Source: a virus. From it: a DNA stretch of 39,508 nucleotides. Positions 13,596 to 21,775 of the stretch are shown here, in pieces. The notes beneath the pieces are model-generated. The model saw only the letters and a program-made list of their open reading frames with translations. It had not been told where the DNA came from and did not search any database. Position 1 is the first letter of the stretch; each line of letters begins with the position of its first letter. The DNA is taken from positions 1 to 39,508 of the IMG/VR virus record IMGVR_UViG_3300030106_004964; one strand, given 5' to 3'. A program made the position numbers and the translations under genes.

Positions 13596-14099
13596 CTACA
13601 GACTGGCCAGAGCCGCTTGGGCTGCGGCGGTTTCAGCCTGCCACCTCGCGAAATACTCAGGATAATCGTCCTTCAGTCTCAACACTTCAGGATCAGTTGT
13701 AGCGTCCGACGCATTGCCAATGGCCTCGATTAGATCCTTCTTAAAACTCTCGAAGCGATAAGAAGGCACCCCACTTGGCCACCTACCGTCGTGCTCAAGA
13801 CTATGCGCGTGATTTAGGCCAATGCAAATCCGATAGGCCAGACTTGGAAATTCGATATGGTCAGGTGCGTCTAGATTGTTTTCCCAATGGCTTTTAAACG
13901 CATTGTCTAGAGCTTCGACCAATTCGGCCACATCGACGCCTTCACTATTATCCCTCGAAATGCGCGCAATTGGATACTCAATCACACGTCCACCAGGTGT
14001 AGTAATCGGTTCGCCACCTTTAGTGCTTACGTGCTGGCGAATAGTAAAATTGTCAAGTTCGCTTACTACACTCAAGTCTTCAAATTTACTGCGAGCCAT
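13596..14099 (-). CDS. Hypothetical protein, 167 aa, leftward regulatory-region gene
   Basis: 167 residues, acidic, no membrane segment. A beta-rich N-terminus (about 1-50) is followed by a helical region with several Trp and His (SHWENNL, NHAHSLEHDGRW) and an Ala-rich C-terminal helix. AGAGG lies about 8 bases before the ATG. The long leader upstream (14126-14262) can fold. It is read away from the late operon, from a region dense in repeats, like early or control genes of many phages, but no DNA-binding motif is visible. Family not recognised. Confidence 0.65.
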   Translation of the reverse strand: MARSKFEDLSVVSELDNFTIRQHVSTKGGEPITTPGGRVIEYPIARISRDNSEGVDVAELVEALDNAFKSHWENNLDAPDHIEFPSLAYRICIGLNHAHSLEHDGRWPSGVPSYRFESFKKDLIEAIGNASDATTDPEVLRLKDDYPEYFARWQAETAAAQAALASL

Positions 14100-14156
14100 T
14101 ATAGGCCTCTTTCTCTTTTAAGGGATTGACATTATTGGCTGGCAAGGTCCGTCTTG

Positions 14157-14252
14157 GCGTAGAATCTCTGTCAAGGGTCGTCGCCCTGGCTGCTATAGCC
14201 GTTGGCTCACCACTCTACGCTCGGTTAGCTAAGTTTCTCTATGTTACTTAGC
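14157..14252 (-). other. Possible structured leader of the 13596-14099 gene
   Basis: Inverted repeats GCGTAGA/TCTACGC (14157-14163 with 14214-14220) enclose two small hairpins (AGGG/CCCT at 14174-14187 and GGCT/AGCC at 14188-14200). A further 7-bp hairpin, GCTAAGT/ACTTAGC, lies at 14228-14252. The 970-base stretch 14100-15070 has no gene I can support; this is its first structured part. Confidence 0.35.
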
Positions 14253-14549
14253 GCGCCGTATTTAATTTTAATAGCTTGTTAGGCTGTAGCTTGCTAAACT
14301 GTTTTCCTTTCTTGTGTTATATATTAGACGTTTCAATGTTTCAAAAGGTTCCGAAAATTTTGCTTTTTTTCTCTTTTTTTCTTTCCCTTTATACCTATAT
14401 ATAAGCGATATTTGTGCCACCCTCGCATAATATTACAGTTTATTTATACTTTTCTCCTAACCTCTTTATTTACATACACTTATGCACCTATCTTTTTTGA
14501 TGTATCTTTATACTGTCCTTTTGTGCACTATTGTATTTATGCCATAGTC

Positions 14550-14561
14550 TCAGATTTCTGA
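14550..14561. promoter_or_regulatory. 12-bp dyad TCAGATTTCTGA, copy 3
   Basis: Reverse complement of copies 1 and 2, followed by GGG. Confidence 0.5.
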
Positions 14562-14598
14562 GGGTAAAATACTCTAACCTGGTGTTTATATTACACTT

Positions 14599-14610
14599 AC
14601 AGATTTCTGT
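14599..14610. promoter_or_regulatory. 12-bp dyad variant ACAGATTTCTGT, copy 4
   Basis: Outer bases changed on both sides so that symmetry is kept (ACAGA/TCTGT). The paired change suggests selection for the dyad. Confidence 0.45.
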
Positions 14611-14617
14611 CGTTTAT

Positions 14618-14629
14618 TCAGATTTCTGA
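14618..14629. promoter_or_regulatory. 12-bp dyad TCAGATTTCTGA, copy 5
   Basis: Same 12-mer as copy 3, 68 bases from it, followed by GGGG. It lies 40 bases ahead of a promoter-like sequence. Confidence 0.5.
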
Positions 14630-14668
14630 GGGGTAAGATACGGTATGAATAGTGCACACTTGTTCAGC

Positions 14669-14697
14669 TTGACGGTTGATCGATAATACCTTAATAT
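14669..14697 (+). promoter_or_regulatory. Candidate sigma70-type rightward promoter
   Basis: TTGACG, 17 bases, then TAATAT. The -35 matches five of six consensus bases; the -10 is weaker. It reads toward the late operon, just before the 20-bp repeat array. Confidence 0.4.
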
Positions 14698-14729
14698 ATA
14701 GAGGTAGACTTTAGTTAATATTGCGCTAC

Positions 14730-14941
14730 GTTTGTCGTCCTGGCATAATCTTTGTATGGGGCATAATGCAGCCGTTTGGCATACTGAACACCTGGTTAAT
14801 ATAGTGAACGGTTTGGCGTATCGATCGGATGTTGGGCATACTGATCGTTTGTTGGGCACGTCGACCAGGTGATCGGCTTATGTGACGTTTGTATGGCGAT
14901 GTAGACAGGTGATCGGTAAGCCCAACGCTTGTTCGATGAAC
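14730..14941. repeat. Array of about ten imperfect 20-bp repeats upstream of the late operon
   Basis: Repeated unit with core TTGGGCATAnTGAnC and linker GTTTG. The GA of the TGA-like core falls near 14786, 14806, 14823, 14843, 14863, 14884 and 14904, mostly 20-21 bases apart (two helical turns), with degenerate units on either side. Spacing and divergence fit clustered binding sites on one DNA face rather than a recent tandem duplication. Confidence 0.6.
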
Positions 14942-15005
14942 CAAACTCCCCCCGGGGCGGGGCACATCCACCAAAGCGATGGCGGTACTTAAAACCTGGT
15001 CTCGC

Positions 15006-15011
15006 TATAAT
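15006..15011 (+). promoter_or_regulatory. Candidate -10 box of the late promoter
   Basis: A perfect TATAAT 60 bases before the late-operon start, with no recognisable -35 at 16-18 bases. The 20-bp repeat array ends about 65 bases upstream, so an activator-dependent promoter is a reasonable reading. Confidence 0.45.
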
Positions 15012-15032
15012 TTTGAAAAAATTCAAAAAGTG

Positions 15033-15058
15033 AATAATTTCGGTTGGCGAATTTAATC
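15033..15058 (+). promoter_or_regulatory. Start-associated palindromic element, copy 5
   Basis: Reads GAATAATTTCGG, then TTGG, then CGAATTTAATC, ending 12 bases before the first late gene and downstream of the TATAAT, so it would probably be transcribed. Confidence 0.7.
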
Positions 15059-15070
15059 ATAGAATAAACG

Positions 15071-17029
15071 ATGGCACAACGCGAATCTATAATGGATCTC
15101 ATCAATAGGCTGGGCGTAGAGAAACCCGACCCTAGGCTACGTATGGATCCCTATAACTATCCTAGTGGTGCTCCCGATGTGGTCGCGCAATTCGGCTCGG
15201 GGCTGCAAAGTATGGGCCAACGTCTCGAAAGCACACTACAAGCAGAAGACGAGCTAGGACGATTCGCGGAACTCATACCCCGATGGCTCGCTGCAAACCC
15301 GGCGAAACGTATAGGCGCGGTGTTGCAAGATCCCGAAGGTGCTATACAACAGTTGCGAGGTATGGCTGAAGGAGCGATAGAGGATCCAGTCGGAGCTGCT
15401 CAGTCATTAGGCCAGGCAGGTATCGAAGCAGTACAGGATCCGCTCGGGACCGCTGAACAAATGTCGGCCCTTGAAATGCTCGGTGGCGGCAAAGCTCTAA
15501 GCAGCATCGCAAAACGCTTAGGCCGTAGAGACGTAGGGGTGACTGACGAACCTATGCCCGATGTGCAGCCTACTCGGAAAAGTCAGTTATCGCAGCAACT
15601 GTATGAGCAAGCCGTCGCACGAGGAGAGGTACCTGGAGAAAGTGCGCGAAAACACTATACTTCTCAAGCAGAATCTGCTAGATCAGACGCTCCAGATATA
15701 GATTGGAATATTACACCGGAAGAGGCAGCACTTAAAGCACATAAAATGCTCGTCCACATCAATACCAACAAGGGCGGAGTATTTACTCCAGCAGAGCAAG
15801 AAGCATTTGATATATTTCACGATATAGCTGAAGGTAAATATCCTGAACCGAATCCAACTTTGCATAGGCAGATAAGTAAGATTATGCTTGAATCATTAGA
15901 CAATCTGCCGCCTCAAGAGTTGGCCCGTATAGACCGCGCAGTCAAGCAAGGCTTCAACATCGACGCGTTCCACGGGACTGCAGGTGATATAACAGACTTC
16001 GATCCGGGACTATTAGGTAAGACTACAGATGCGCCCAGTGCTAGGAAAGCATTCTTTTTTAGTGCTGATACTGAAACTGCAAATTCTTATGCGGACTATG
16101 CTGATGCTGTAGAGCTTGGGCGTACGACGTCTCATGAATTAAGTGCGATATTGCGACCGCACGTGGACAAACTAGCTAAAGTTCAAGATGAGTATTCTAA
16201 TCTCACAATGCAACTTGCTGGGATGTATCGATTTGATAAAAGTATGCCAGACAGTGAAGTCCAAAAAAGTATACAGAAAGATCCTAAAATACAAGAACTT
16301 AAAAAACAAATAGATAATCTACGCCTTAAGATTAATACTCAATATCAAAGCGTAATGCCCGTCAAGTTGCGTATGACCAATCCTTTAGTGCATGACTTTA
16401 AAGGTGAATCATACCGCGACGTGTCGTACCACGACCTACTCCAGACAGCGAAGGATAAAGGTCACGACGGCGTTATAATGAAGAACACCACAGACGGTGG
16501 CCCGATAACTGACATTTATGCAGTGTTCAAGCCTCAGCAGATTCGTTCTCAGTATGCAACGTTTGATCCTGAACGTGCCCCTAGAGAAGTAGGGGATAGG
16601 CCATATGCTGGGGAGGCATTAACTGAGAAGACTCTTGAGTTGCAGGAAGACATAAAATTTGCGTCTATTGATGTAGACCAATTAAAAAGTACAGCTTTAG
16701 GGTGGATAGAAAGAAATGAAGGCCCGATATCTGCCATATACCGAGAAGTTCTTGATGCGCAAGGAAATGTAAAATCCGGTCCTATTAAATTTTCTGGCCC
16801 TGTTCATATAGGCGCGGAGTCTCAAGTACAAAAGTTTCGTAAAAATATAACTGATGCAATTGAGTTTAAAGAAAAAGCAGAAAAAGAATTAGCAGACCTC
16901 ATTAAAGGTAAGCTACGTACTCCTAGCAAAGCAGCCGGACCTACATACGTCCTCGCCGAAGCAGCATTCCCACTTGGGGGTATAACTGCCGCTATAGCTT
17001 ATGACGTTAATCAACGTGGAGATAGATAA
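15071..17029 (+). CDS. ADP-ribosyltransferase-like (ART-PolyVal-type) virion or effector protein
   Basis: 652 residues. Residues about 65-150 hold spaced DP-x-G segments (QDPEG, EDPVG, QDPLG) of about 20 residues, as seen in phage ejection proteins. Residues about 295-495 look like an ADP-ribosyltransferase of the polyvalent-protein type: DAFHGTAGDITDFDPGLLG (298-316, His301), then FFFSADTETANSYADYA (328-344, Tyr340), and GHDGVIMKN ... YAVFKPQQIRS (464-493). The domain is split by a charged coiled-coil insertion (about 360-425). The C-terminus has a hydrophobic stretch (about 628-645). It opens the late operon, so it may be packaged and injected to modify a host target. Catalytic activity is unproven. 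Confidence 0.65.
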   Translation: MAQRESIMDLINRLGVEKPDPRLRMDPYNYPSGAPDVVAQFGSGLQSMGQRLESTLQAEDELGRFAELIPRWLAANPAKRIGAVLQDPEGAIQQLRGMAEGAIEDPVGAAQSLGQAGIEAVQDPLGTAEQMSALEMLGGGKALSSIAKRLGRRDVGVTDEPMPDVQPTRKSQLSQQLYEQAVARGEVPGESARKHYTSQAESARSDAPDIDWNITPEEAALKAHKMLVHINTNKGGVFTPAEQEAFDIFHDIAEGKYPEPNPTLHRQISKIMLESLDNLPPQELARIDRAVKQGFNIDAFHGTAGDITDFDPGLLGKTTDAPSARKAFFFSADTETANSYADYADAVELGRTTSHELSAILRPHVDKLAKVQDEYSNLTMQLAGMYRFDKSMPDSEVQKSIQKDPKIQELKKQIDNLRLKINTQYQSVMPVKLRMTNPLVHDFKGESYRDVSYHDLLQTAKDKGHDGVIMKNTTDGGPITDIYAVFKPQQIRSQYATFDPERAPREVGDRPYAGEALTEKTLELQEDIKFASIDVDQLKSTALGWIERNEGPISAIYREVLDAQGNVKSGPIKFSGPVHIGAESQVQKFRKNITDAIEFKEKAEKELADLIKGKLRTPSKAAGPTYVLAEAAFPLGGITAAIAYDVNQRGDR

Positions 17030-17358
17030 TGCCAGGAATGGCTGATTCCCTAAATGTAATGGGACAGGAAGATGCGGCGTCGAATATCATGACTATCAAT
17101 GGCCCGCAAGGTCCCATGCAGATAGATATCTCAGGTATGATGCCTGAAGATGCTGAAATGATTATGGCCGTCGCACGTGATGCAGAGGAAGCCGGCGACC
17201 CTGAAACGCAGGCACAAATGATGCAGCTCCTCCAAGAGTTGATGGCTAAGTCACAACGCTTTGAGATGCTTAGTGATATGCCTCCTGCTATACCTCAGCA
17301 GCAGAATATGATGACTCCTGTCGGTCCGGCTAATGCGAGACCTCAGCAAGTTCAGTAA
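17029..17358 (+). CDS. Met/Gln-rich small late protein
   Basis: 109 residues, start coupled to the previous stop (TAATG). Very rich in Met, Gln, Ala and Asp with no membrane segment; residues about 38-75 form an acidic helix and the C-terminus is Pro/Gln-rich and probably disordered. Its end overlaps the next gene by 26 bases. Such proteins between an ejection-like gene and the terminase genes are often structural or assembly factors. Family not recognised. Confidence 0.6.
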   Translation: MPGMADSLNVMGQEDAASNIMTINGPQGPMQIDISGMMPEDAEMIMAVARDAEEAGDPETQAQMMQLLQELMAKSQRFEMLSDMPPAIPQQQNMMTPVGPANARPQQVQ

Positions 17359-17833
17359 AAACTCTAAGCCTACGGCGGAGTTAGTAAACGACAGAATGCT
17401 CGATGCATCTGCATTAGTAACAATGCTGGTGTATGAGGGGAAGACTGCGGCAGAGATAGCTAAAGCCCTGAACACTTCTGCGGCCTCTATAAAGAGAGAA
17501 ATAGTTAAGCCGCGTGTACAGGCTATGATAGACAAAGAGCAGACTAAGCGCTCAATGCTTATTGCTCATATACCTATCGCGTCGTATTCAAATAGACTGA
17601 GACGTTTAGAGGAAAACTATCAGGCAGCAGAGCATGAGCAGAATCATGACGTAATGCTTAAATGCCTGGCACAAGCTCGCGAAGAGACACGCTTGATCGC
17701 AGTAGAGGAAAGTGGTGAGTCTATGGCGACTGGGCCTCAGATTGTGGTCAACATAGATAAATACGAAGCGGCAAATGAATCTAAGCTCGACAAAGCTATG
17801 GAGGTCGTAGAGGATGGCGTGGGGACTCCCTAA
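17333..17833 (+). CDS. Putative small terminase subunit (HTH protein)
   Basis: 166 residues. YEGKTAAEIAKALNTSAASIKREI (about 34-57) has a clear helix-turn-helix pattern as in small terminase DNA-binding domains. It is followed by a helical region (about 75-125, RLRRLEENYQAAEHEQN) suited to oligomerisation and an acidic C-terminus. The length suits TerS and the gene lies one gene before the large terminase. TerS recognises the packaging site and loads TerL. The assignment rests on HTH, size and position, since TerS sequences are poorly conserved. Confidence 0.6.
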   Translation: MRDLSKFSKNSKPTAELVNDRMLDASALVTMLVYEGKTAAEIAKALNTSAASIKREIVKPRVQAMIDKEQTKRSMLIAHIPIASYSNRLRRLEENYQAAEHEQNHDVMLKCLAQAREETRLIAVEESGESMATGPQIVVNIDKYEAANESKLDKAMEVVEDGVGTP

Positions 17834-18569
17834 TAACTCTCTTGAAGCGTCGGACTTGCGGTTAGATATATCTGCCTGGCATCATATGTCTTTCTCCTCT
17901 ATCGAGGATGCTGAGGATGCAGAACTAGAGTCGCGTTACTTCAGACTTTGCCTGTCAATTCTTATAGCGCAACTGAACGAAACTATTGAGGTGCTTTATA
18001 AGTGGCGTGATCTTGATTGGATGCACCGTATGCATGAGGGGCTTCTGAACGAAGAATGGACACTGCATACTGTCGCAGAGATTAAAGGTTTCTCATATAT
18101 GGAAATGAGGGATCTATATAATGAATACAAAACTGATTGGATTCTTGGCGATTCTACAATAGATATATGGTTCACCCCTCAGATGAAGATTTATCTTGAA
18201 TCGCTTAACATAGATCCGATTGATTGTATTGAAGTATGCAAAAACATTGTAAACGAAGATCGCCGCTTAGGTATTGAAGAGCGTGATATCGCAGAGCTTT
18301 TCTTGCCTCAATATGAAGACATAAGGAATGTGAAGTCAGCTCATGGCCAGAACAAAAATACAGACAGAAAGCCTACAGTTCGACTTCAGGCTTCAACCGA
18401 AGCAGTTTCAACTTCTCGAAGCAGTGAAAGCGGGTACGAGGCATCCTTTCTACGGAGGAGCGAGAGGTGGAGGGAAGAGTCACGGCGGCAGACTGATCAT
18501 GCTGACGATGCTGATGGAGAATCCCGGGACAACGGGGCTGATAATTCGGAGGACATTCAAACAGCTTGA
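17814..18569 (+). CDS. Hypothetical protein between terminase genes, tail overprinting TerL
   Basis: 251 residues. Residues 1-176 look like a normal, mostly helical acidic protein (Trp-rich, LNETIEVLYKWRDLDWMHRM). Residues 177-251 overlap the first 75 codons of the large terminase in another frame and change abruptly to a hydrophilic Ser/Arg/Asp-rich composition, as expected for a passive frame. Either the gene overlaps its neighbour by 227 bases, or a frameshift near 18330 removed its normal stop. Possible roles include TerS or a packaging accessory. The GAGG just before the ATG and the overlap with the previous gene support the start. Confidence 0.6.
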   Translation: MAWGLPNNSLEASDLRLDISAWHHMSFSSIEDAEDAELESRYFRLCLSILIAQLNETIEVLYKWRDLDWMHRMHEGLLNEEWTLHTVAEIKGFSYMEMRDLYNEYKTDWILGDSTIDIWFTPQMKIYLESLNIDPIDCIEVCKNIVNEDRRLGIEERDIAELFLPQYEDIRNVKSAHGQNKNTDRKPTVRLQASTEAVSTSRSSESGYEASFLRRSERWREESRRQTDHADDADGESRDNGADNSEDIQTA

Positions 18570-19740
18570 CGGTAATCATGTAAGACCGTTGTTTCGTCAG
18601 TTTCCTGAGATGCGGAACTGGTACAACAAAAGTGAAAATGTATTGTATTTGCCGAACCATTCACAGTTGATGTTTGGACATTCGGAACATGAAGATGATG
18701 TATTTCAGTATCAGGGTCAGGAGTTCGATTATATATTTGTAGAAGAGGTCACGCAGTTCACGGAGTTCCAGTGGCAAATGTTAAGTACCTCGAATCGAAC
18801 AGCTAAGGCTGGAGTTAAGCCTGTTATGTGGGCGACTGGGAACCCTGGAGGTGTCGGGCATTTATGGGTAAAGCGGCTTTGGGTAGATAAGATATACGAG
18901 AATGAAGTCGAAGAGGCTGAAGATTACGCATATATACCCGCAAAGGTATATGATAATCCAGCGTTGATGGCTGCTGACCCAGCGTATATAAAGATTCTGA
19001 AGGCGATAAAAGACGAGCATTTACGAAGAGCGTATTTAGACGGTGACTGGGATATTTACCCTGGTCAGTATTTTTCGATGTGGCAACATAATGAGATCGT
19101 TAAACCGTCGTTTGAGATACCTGTTGACTGGCCGTTATACGGCGCGATGGACTATGGTGAAGTTGCTCCTACATCTTTTGGGCTATACGCTATTGACTAT
19201 GATGGCATTGTATGGCGTATATTGGAATATTACCAAGGGGAGAGAACGGGATCGGAACACGCTAGAGAGATCAGACGACGAATTGAATCGTGTCCTTTCA
19301 CTGGCGGAAGACCCCCGACATTGATTTACGCTGATCCGTCTATGTGGACTAAACGCCGATTGCACGAGCGATACACTAAGAGTCCTGCTGACGTATTCCA
19401 GGAAGAAGGGTTGTATTTGACTCGGGCGAACAATGATCGTATTAACGGTTGGCGTGCTTGCAAAGATGCATTGGTGCATGGAAGTTTTAAAGTATTCGAC
19501 GGTTGGAACGACCACTTCGTTCGTACAGTTCCAGCATTGCCTAGAGACGAAAAGAATATAGAAGACTTGAATACAGATGCTGAAGATCACGCCGCAGATG
19601 AATGGCGTTACGGCATGATTCACTTCTATCGTCCAATGGCCAAAGACGCTGATGAGCTTTACGGGAATGGAAAAGAAATCCTCGACGACCTTGACGATGA
19701 TGGACGAAGTGTTGGTCGTTATCACGTTACTATGAATTGA
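18343..19740 (+). CDS. Large terminase subunit
   Basis: 465 residues. N-terminal packaging ATPase: Walker A GGARGGGKS (38-46), Walker B FDYIFVEE (128-135), coupling motif TGNPGG (165-170). C-terminal RNase H-like nuclease: Asp270 in AMDYGEV, Asp331 in IYADPS and an Asp near 418-419 in DHAADEWRYG. The enzyme drives DNA into the procapsid and cuts the concatemer. AAGGA lies about 12 bases before the ATG, inside the preceding gene. The portal follows 4 bases after the stop. All motifs are intact. Confidence 0.95.
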   Translation: MARTKIQTESLQFDFRLQPKQFQLLEAVKAGTRHPFYGGARGGGKSHGGRLIMLTMLMENPGTTGLIIRRTFKQLDGNHVRPLFRQFPEMRNWYNKSENVLYLPNHSQLMFGHSEHEDDVFQYQGQEFDYIFVEEVTQFTEFQWQMLSTSNRTAKAGVKPVMWATGNPGGVGHLWVKRLWVDKIYENEVEEAEDYAYIPAKVYDNPALMAADPAYIKILKAIKDEHLRRAYLDGDWDIYPGQYFSMWQHNEIVKPSFEIPVDWPLYGAMDYGEVAPTSFGLYAIDYDGIVWRILEYYQGERTGSEHAREIRRRIESCPFTGGRPPTLIYADPSMWTKRRLHERYTKSPADVFQEEGLYLTRANNDRINGWRACKDALVHGSFKVFDGWNDHFVRTVPALPRDEKNIEDLNTDAEDHAADEWRYGMIHFYRPMAKDADELYGNGKEILDDLDDDGRSVGRYHVTMN

Positions 19741-19744
19741 ACTT

Positions 19745-21775
19745 ATGGACGCTGCTGATAAAACTTTTTGGCATAGTCAGATAGAGACGGCCAGAGATGC
19801 AATGGATGAGCGCCACAAAACGTGGCAAAGATTGCTTGATTCCTATGCGTTGAAGCTAGATCTTCCGGGACTTGACGAAGAAAAGACTATTCGTTTGTCG
19901 CGGATGTATCCGATTATGCGTCAGATGTTGGCTTCGTTGGCTTTTAATTATCCGCATATTAATGTGATGGCTGAGCCTTTGTATGAGAGGCTTGGAGTTG
20001 ACTGGGGCGAAACGTCGCGGATAATGGAGAAAGCTGCAAACAGTGCCTTGAAGTTGATGAACGCTAAAGTCGAGGTGCATCAGCAGATTTTTGATGCGGC
20101 CTTCTGCGGAGTAGGTTGGGGTAAGTTTGGGTGGAATCCTGCAGGTACAGATTCATTCCCTCCGTATACGAGCAATGACGTTATGCGAGAAGGGTTTACG
20201 TGTTACATGCGTAAAGATCCTTTTCGGATATTCCCGGACCCCGATTGCCCGCCGCAGAGTATTGGGTATGCGTATTATATAATTGAAGAGATCGAGGTGC
20301 CGTTTAAGTTTGTGCGTGATGATCCGCGATATACATTGCCAGAGGGATTGGATGCTGTTGAGGATTTGCAGCCTGGCACAGAGTATGGGCGGCTCGGAAC
20401 TGATCTGTATGATGACGAAGAAGATGAAATAGTTAATCGAATCAAAGGCGATAAGAAGACGATTAAGATTTATGAGGTTCATAATCGTATTGATGGCAGA
20501 CTACATACATTCTTAGATCATCTAGAAGATCCTATTGAGGATGTTCCGCATCCATTTGGGAATATATCAGCTCAGGTTTCTAACAATAGAATTGTAGGCT
20601 CTACGCCACTTCCGGGTTCGCTACTCAAAAACGGTACTCAGTATGTTCCGTTGCGGTTTGACCTTAACGATTCGTTCTATCCCATACCTCCAATGGAGTA
20701 TATTGAGGATTTACAGGCTTTGATTATTGAGTCTGTATCTCGGCGTGCAGATGTCCTGAAGCGTTTCGCTCGAGTTATTTTTGCTGAAGAGTCTGAGCTT
20801 GGGTCGAATTCTCAGTTGGAGAAGAAACTCAAGGATGCAGAAGACGGTGATATTGTAGCCGTTAAATCTTTGCAGAGTATTCAGGAAGCTAATTGGGGTA
20901 GCGTACCGACGGATCAATTAGGTTTGGAATCGGATGCACGGAGTTACGAAGAGCAGTCGCTGCACGTTGGAGATTTAGCGCAGCAGGGTGCAAGTAGAAA
21001 GACTGCTACGGAATCTGCACTTCTCGCAGGTCAGTCGTCTCTCAATAGGGAGTGGATGCAGCAGGCTGTTGCGGAAGTGTATGAGGATATAACGACTAAT
21101 AATTTTAGGACGTGGCGCGACTTTAGGTACACGCCTCACAACTTTATTATCAATATCGCAGATGAGGATGCTGAAGCAGAGTATAGTGTGTTGACTACGG
21201 AATCGTTTAATTTTGATTTTGCCCTAAGAGTTGACGCGCAATCAATGCAGCCGATGATTGAAGAGATTGAACAACAGAATACTATTTTGTTGTATGATCG
21301 GTTAATGGCTAATCCTCTAGTAGACCAGATAGAAGTTACTAAGATGTTAATGCGTGGGTTTAGGCGTGCTACTCCAGAGAAACTGCTTAGAGGTATGGCC
21401 GGAGGTGACGCACTTGCGCTTATAGAAATGGAAATTGGATTATTGATGCAGGGCCAGATGCCTCCTGTTACTGAAGGGATGGATCACTTTGCTCATATTC
21501 AAGCAGAGAATCCGCAGGCATTGTCACAGCGACCTGAGTTTGCTCAAGTACCTCCCCAGATACAGCAGCTAGTACTGCAGGTTGCAATGCAGCATGTACA
21601 GATGCATCAACAAATGGTAGCACAGCCTCAAGGTGGCGGATCGCAGCCTAGTGTAGATGGGCGTTTGGTCGAAGGCGGCCAAGGGGGCATTATAAGTGAG
21701 GTAAGGCAGAATGCTCAAGAGACTGCTGATGCCGCTACTGCAGACGTAGCAACACTAACGGGACAAGGCGCATAA
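19745..21775 (+). CDS. Portal protein
   Basis: 676 residues, directly after TerL. The composition and layout fit podovirus-type portal proteins: an N-terminal helical region with conserved Trp/Tyr (WHSQIETARDAMDERHKTWQRLLDSYA), an acidic middle, and a long helical segment with QQGASRKTATESALLAGQSS (about 417-436) resembling the portal stem/crown helices. The last 90 residues are Gln-, Met- and Gly-rich and likely disordered. The dodecameric portal is the DNA entry and exit ring. Position plus size make the assignment strong. Confidence 0.85.
   Translation: MDAADKTFWHSQIETARDAMDERHKTWQRLLDSYALKLDLPGLDEEKTIRLSRMYPIMRQMLASLAFNYPHINVMAEPLYERLGVDWGETSRIMEKAANSALKLMNAKVEVHQQIFDAAFCGVGWGKFGWNPAGTDSFPPYTSNDVMREGFTCYMRKDPFRIFPDPDCPPQSIGYAYYIIEEIEVPFKFVRDDPRYTLPEGLDAVEDLQPGTEYGRLGTDLYDDEEDEIVNRIKGDKKTIKIYEVHNRIDGRLHTFLDHLEDPIEDVPHPFGNISAQVSNNRIVGSTPLPGSLLKNGTQYVPLRFDLNDSFYPIPPMEYIEDLQALIIESVSRRADVLKRFARVIFAEESELGSNSQLEKKLKDAEDGDIVAVKSLQSIQEANWGSVPTDQLGLESDARSYEEQSLHVGDLAQQGASRKTATESALLAGQSSLNREWMQQAVAEVYEDITTNNFRTWRDFRYTPHNFIINIADEDAEAEYSVLTTESFNFDFALRVDAQSMQPMIEEIEQQNTILLYDRLMANPLVDQIEVTKMLMRGFRRATPEKLLRGMAGGDALALIEMEIGLLMQGQMPPVTEGMDHFAHIQAENPQALSQRPEFAQVPPQIQQLVLQVAMQHVQMHQQMVAQPQGGGSQPSVDGRLVEGGQGGIISEVRQNAQETADAATADVATLTGQGA

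Noticed and set aside
12715-14941. CRISPR array
   Set aside because: Repeats are imperfect, palindromic or contiguous at 20 bp, without identical repeats separated by unique spacers, and no cas operon is present; the Cas4-like nuclease belongs to the recombination cluster.
14925-14945. tRNA T-arm-like GTTCGATGAACC
   Set aside because: No acceptor stem, D-arm or anticodon arm could be placed around it.
14614-15026. Overlapping minus-strand frames across the 20-bp repeat array
   Set aside because: Frames stay open because the repeats lack stops in those phases; no Shine-Dalgarno, odd Cys/Arg/Pro composition, and the DNA-level periodicity explains the region better.
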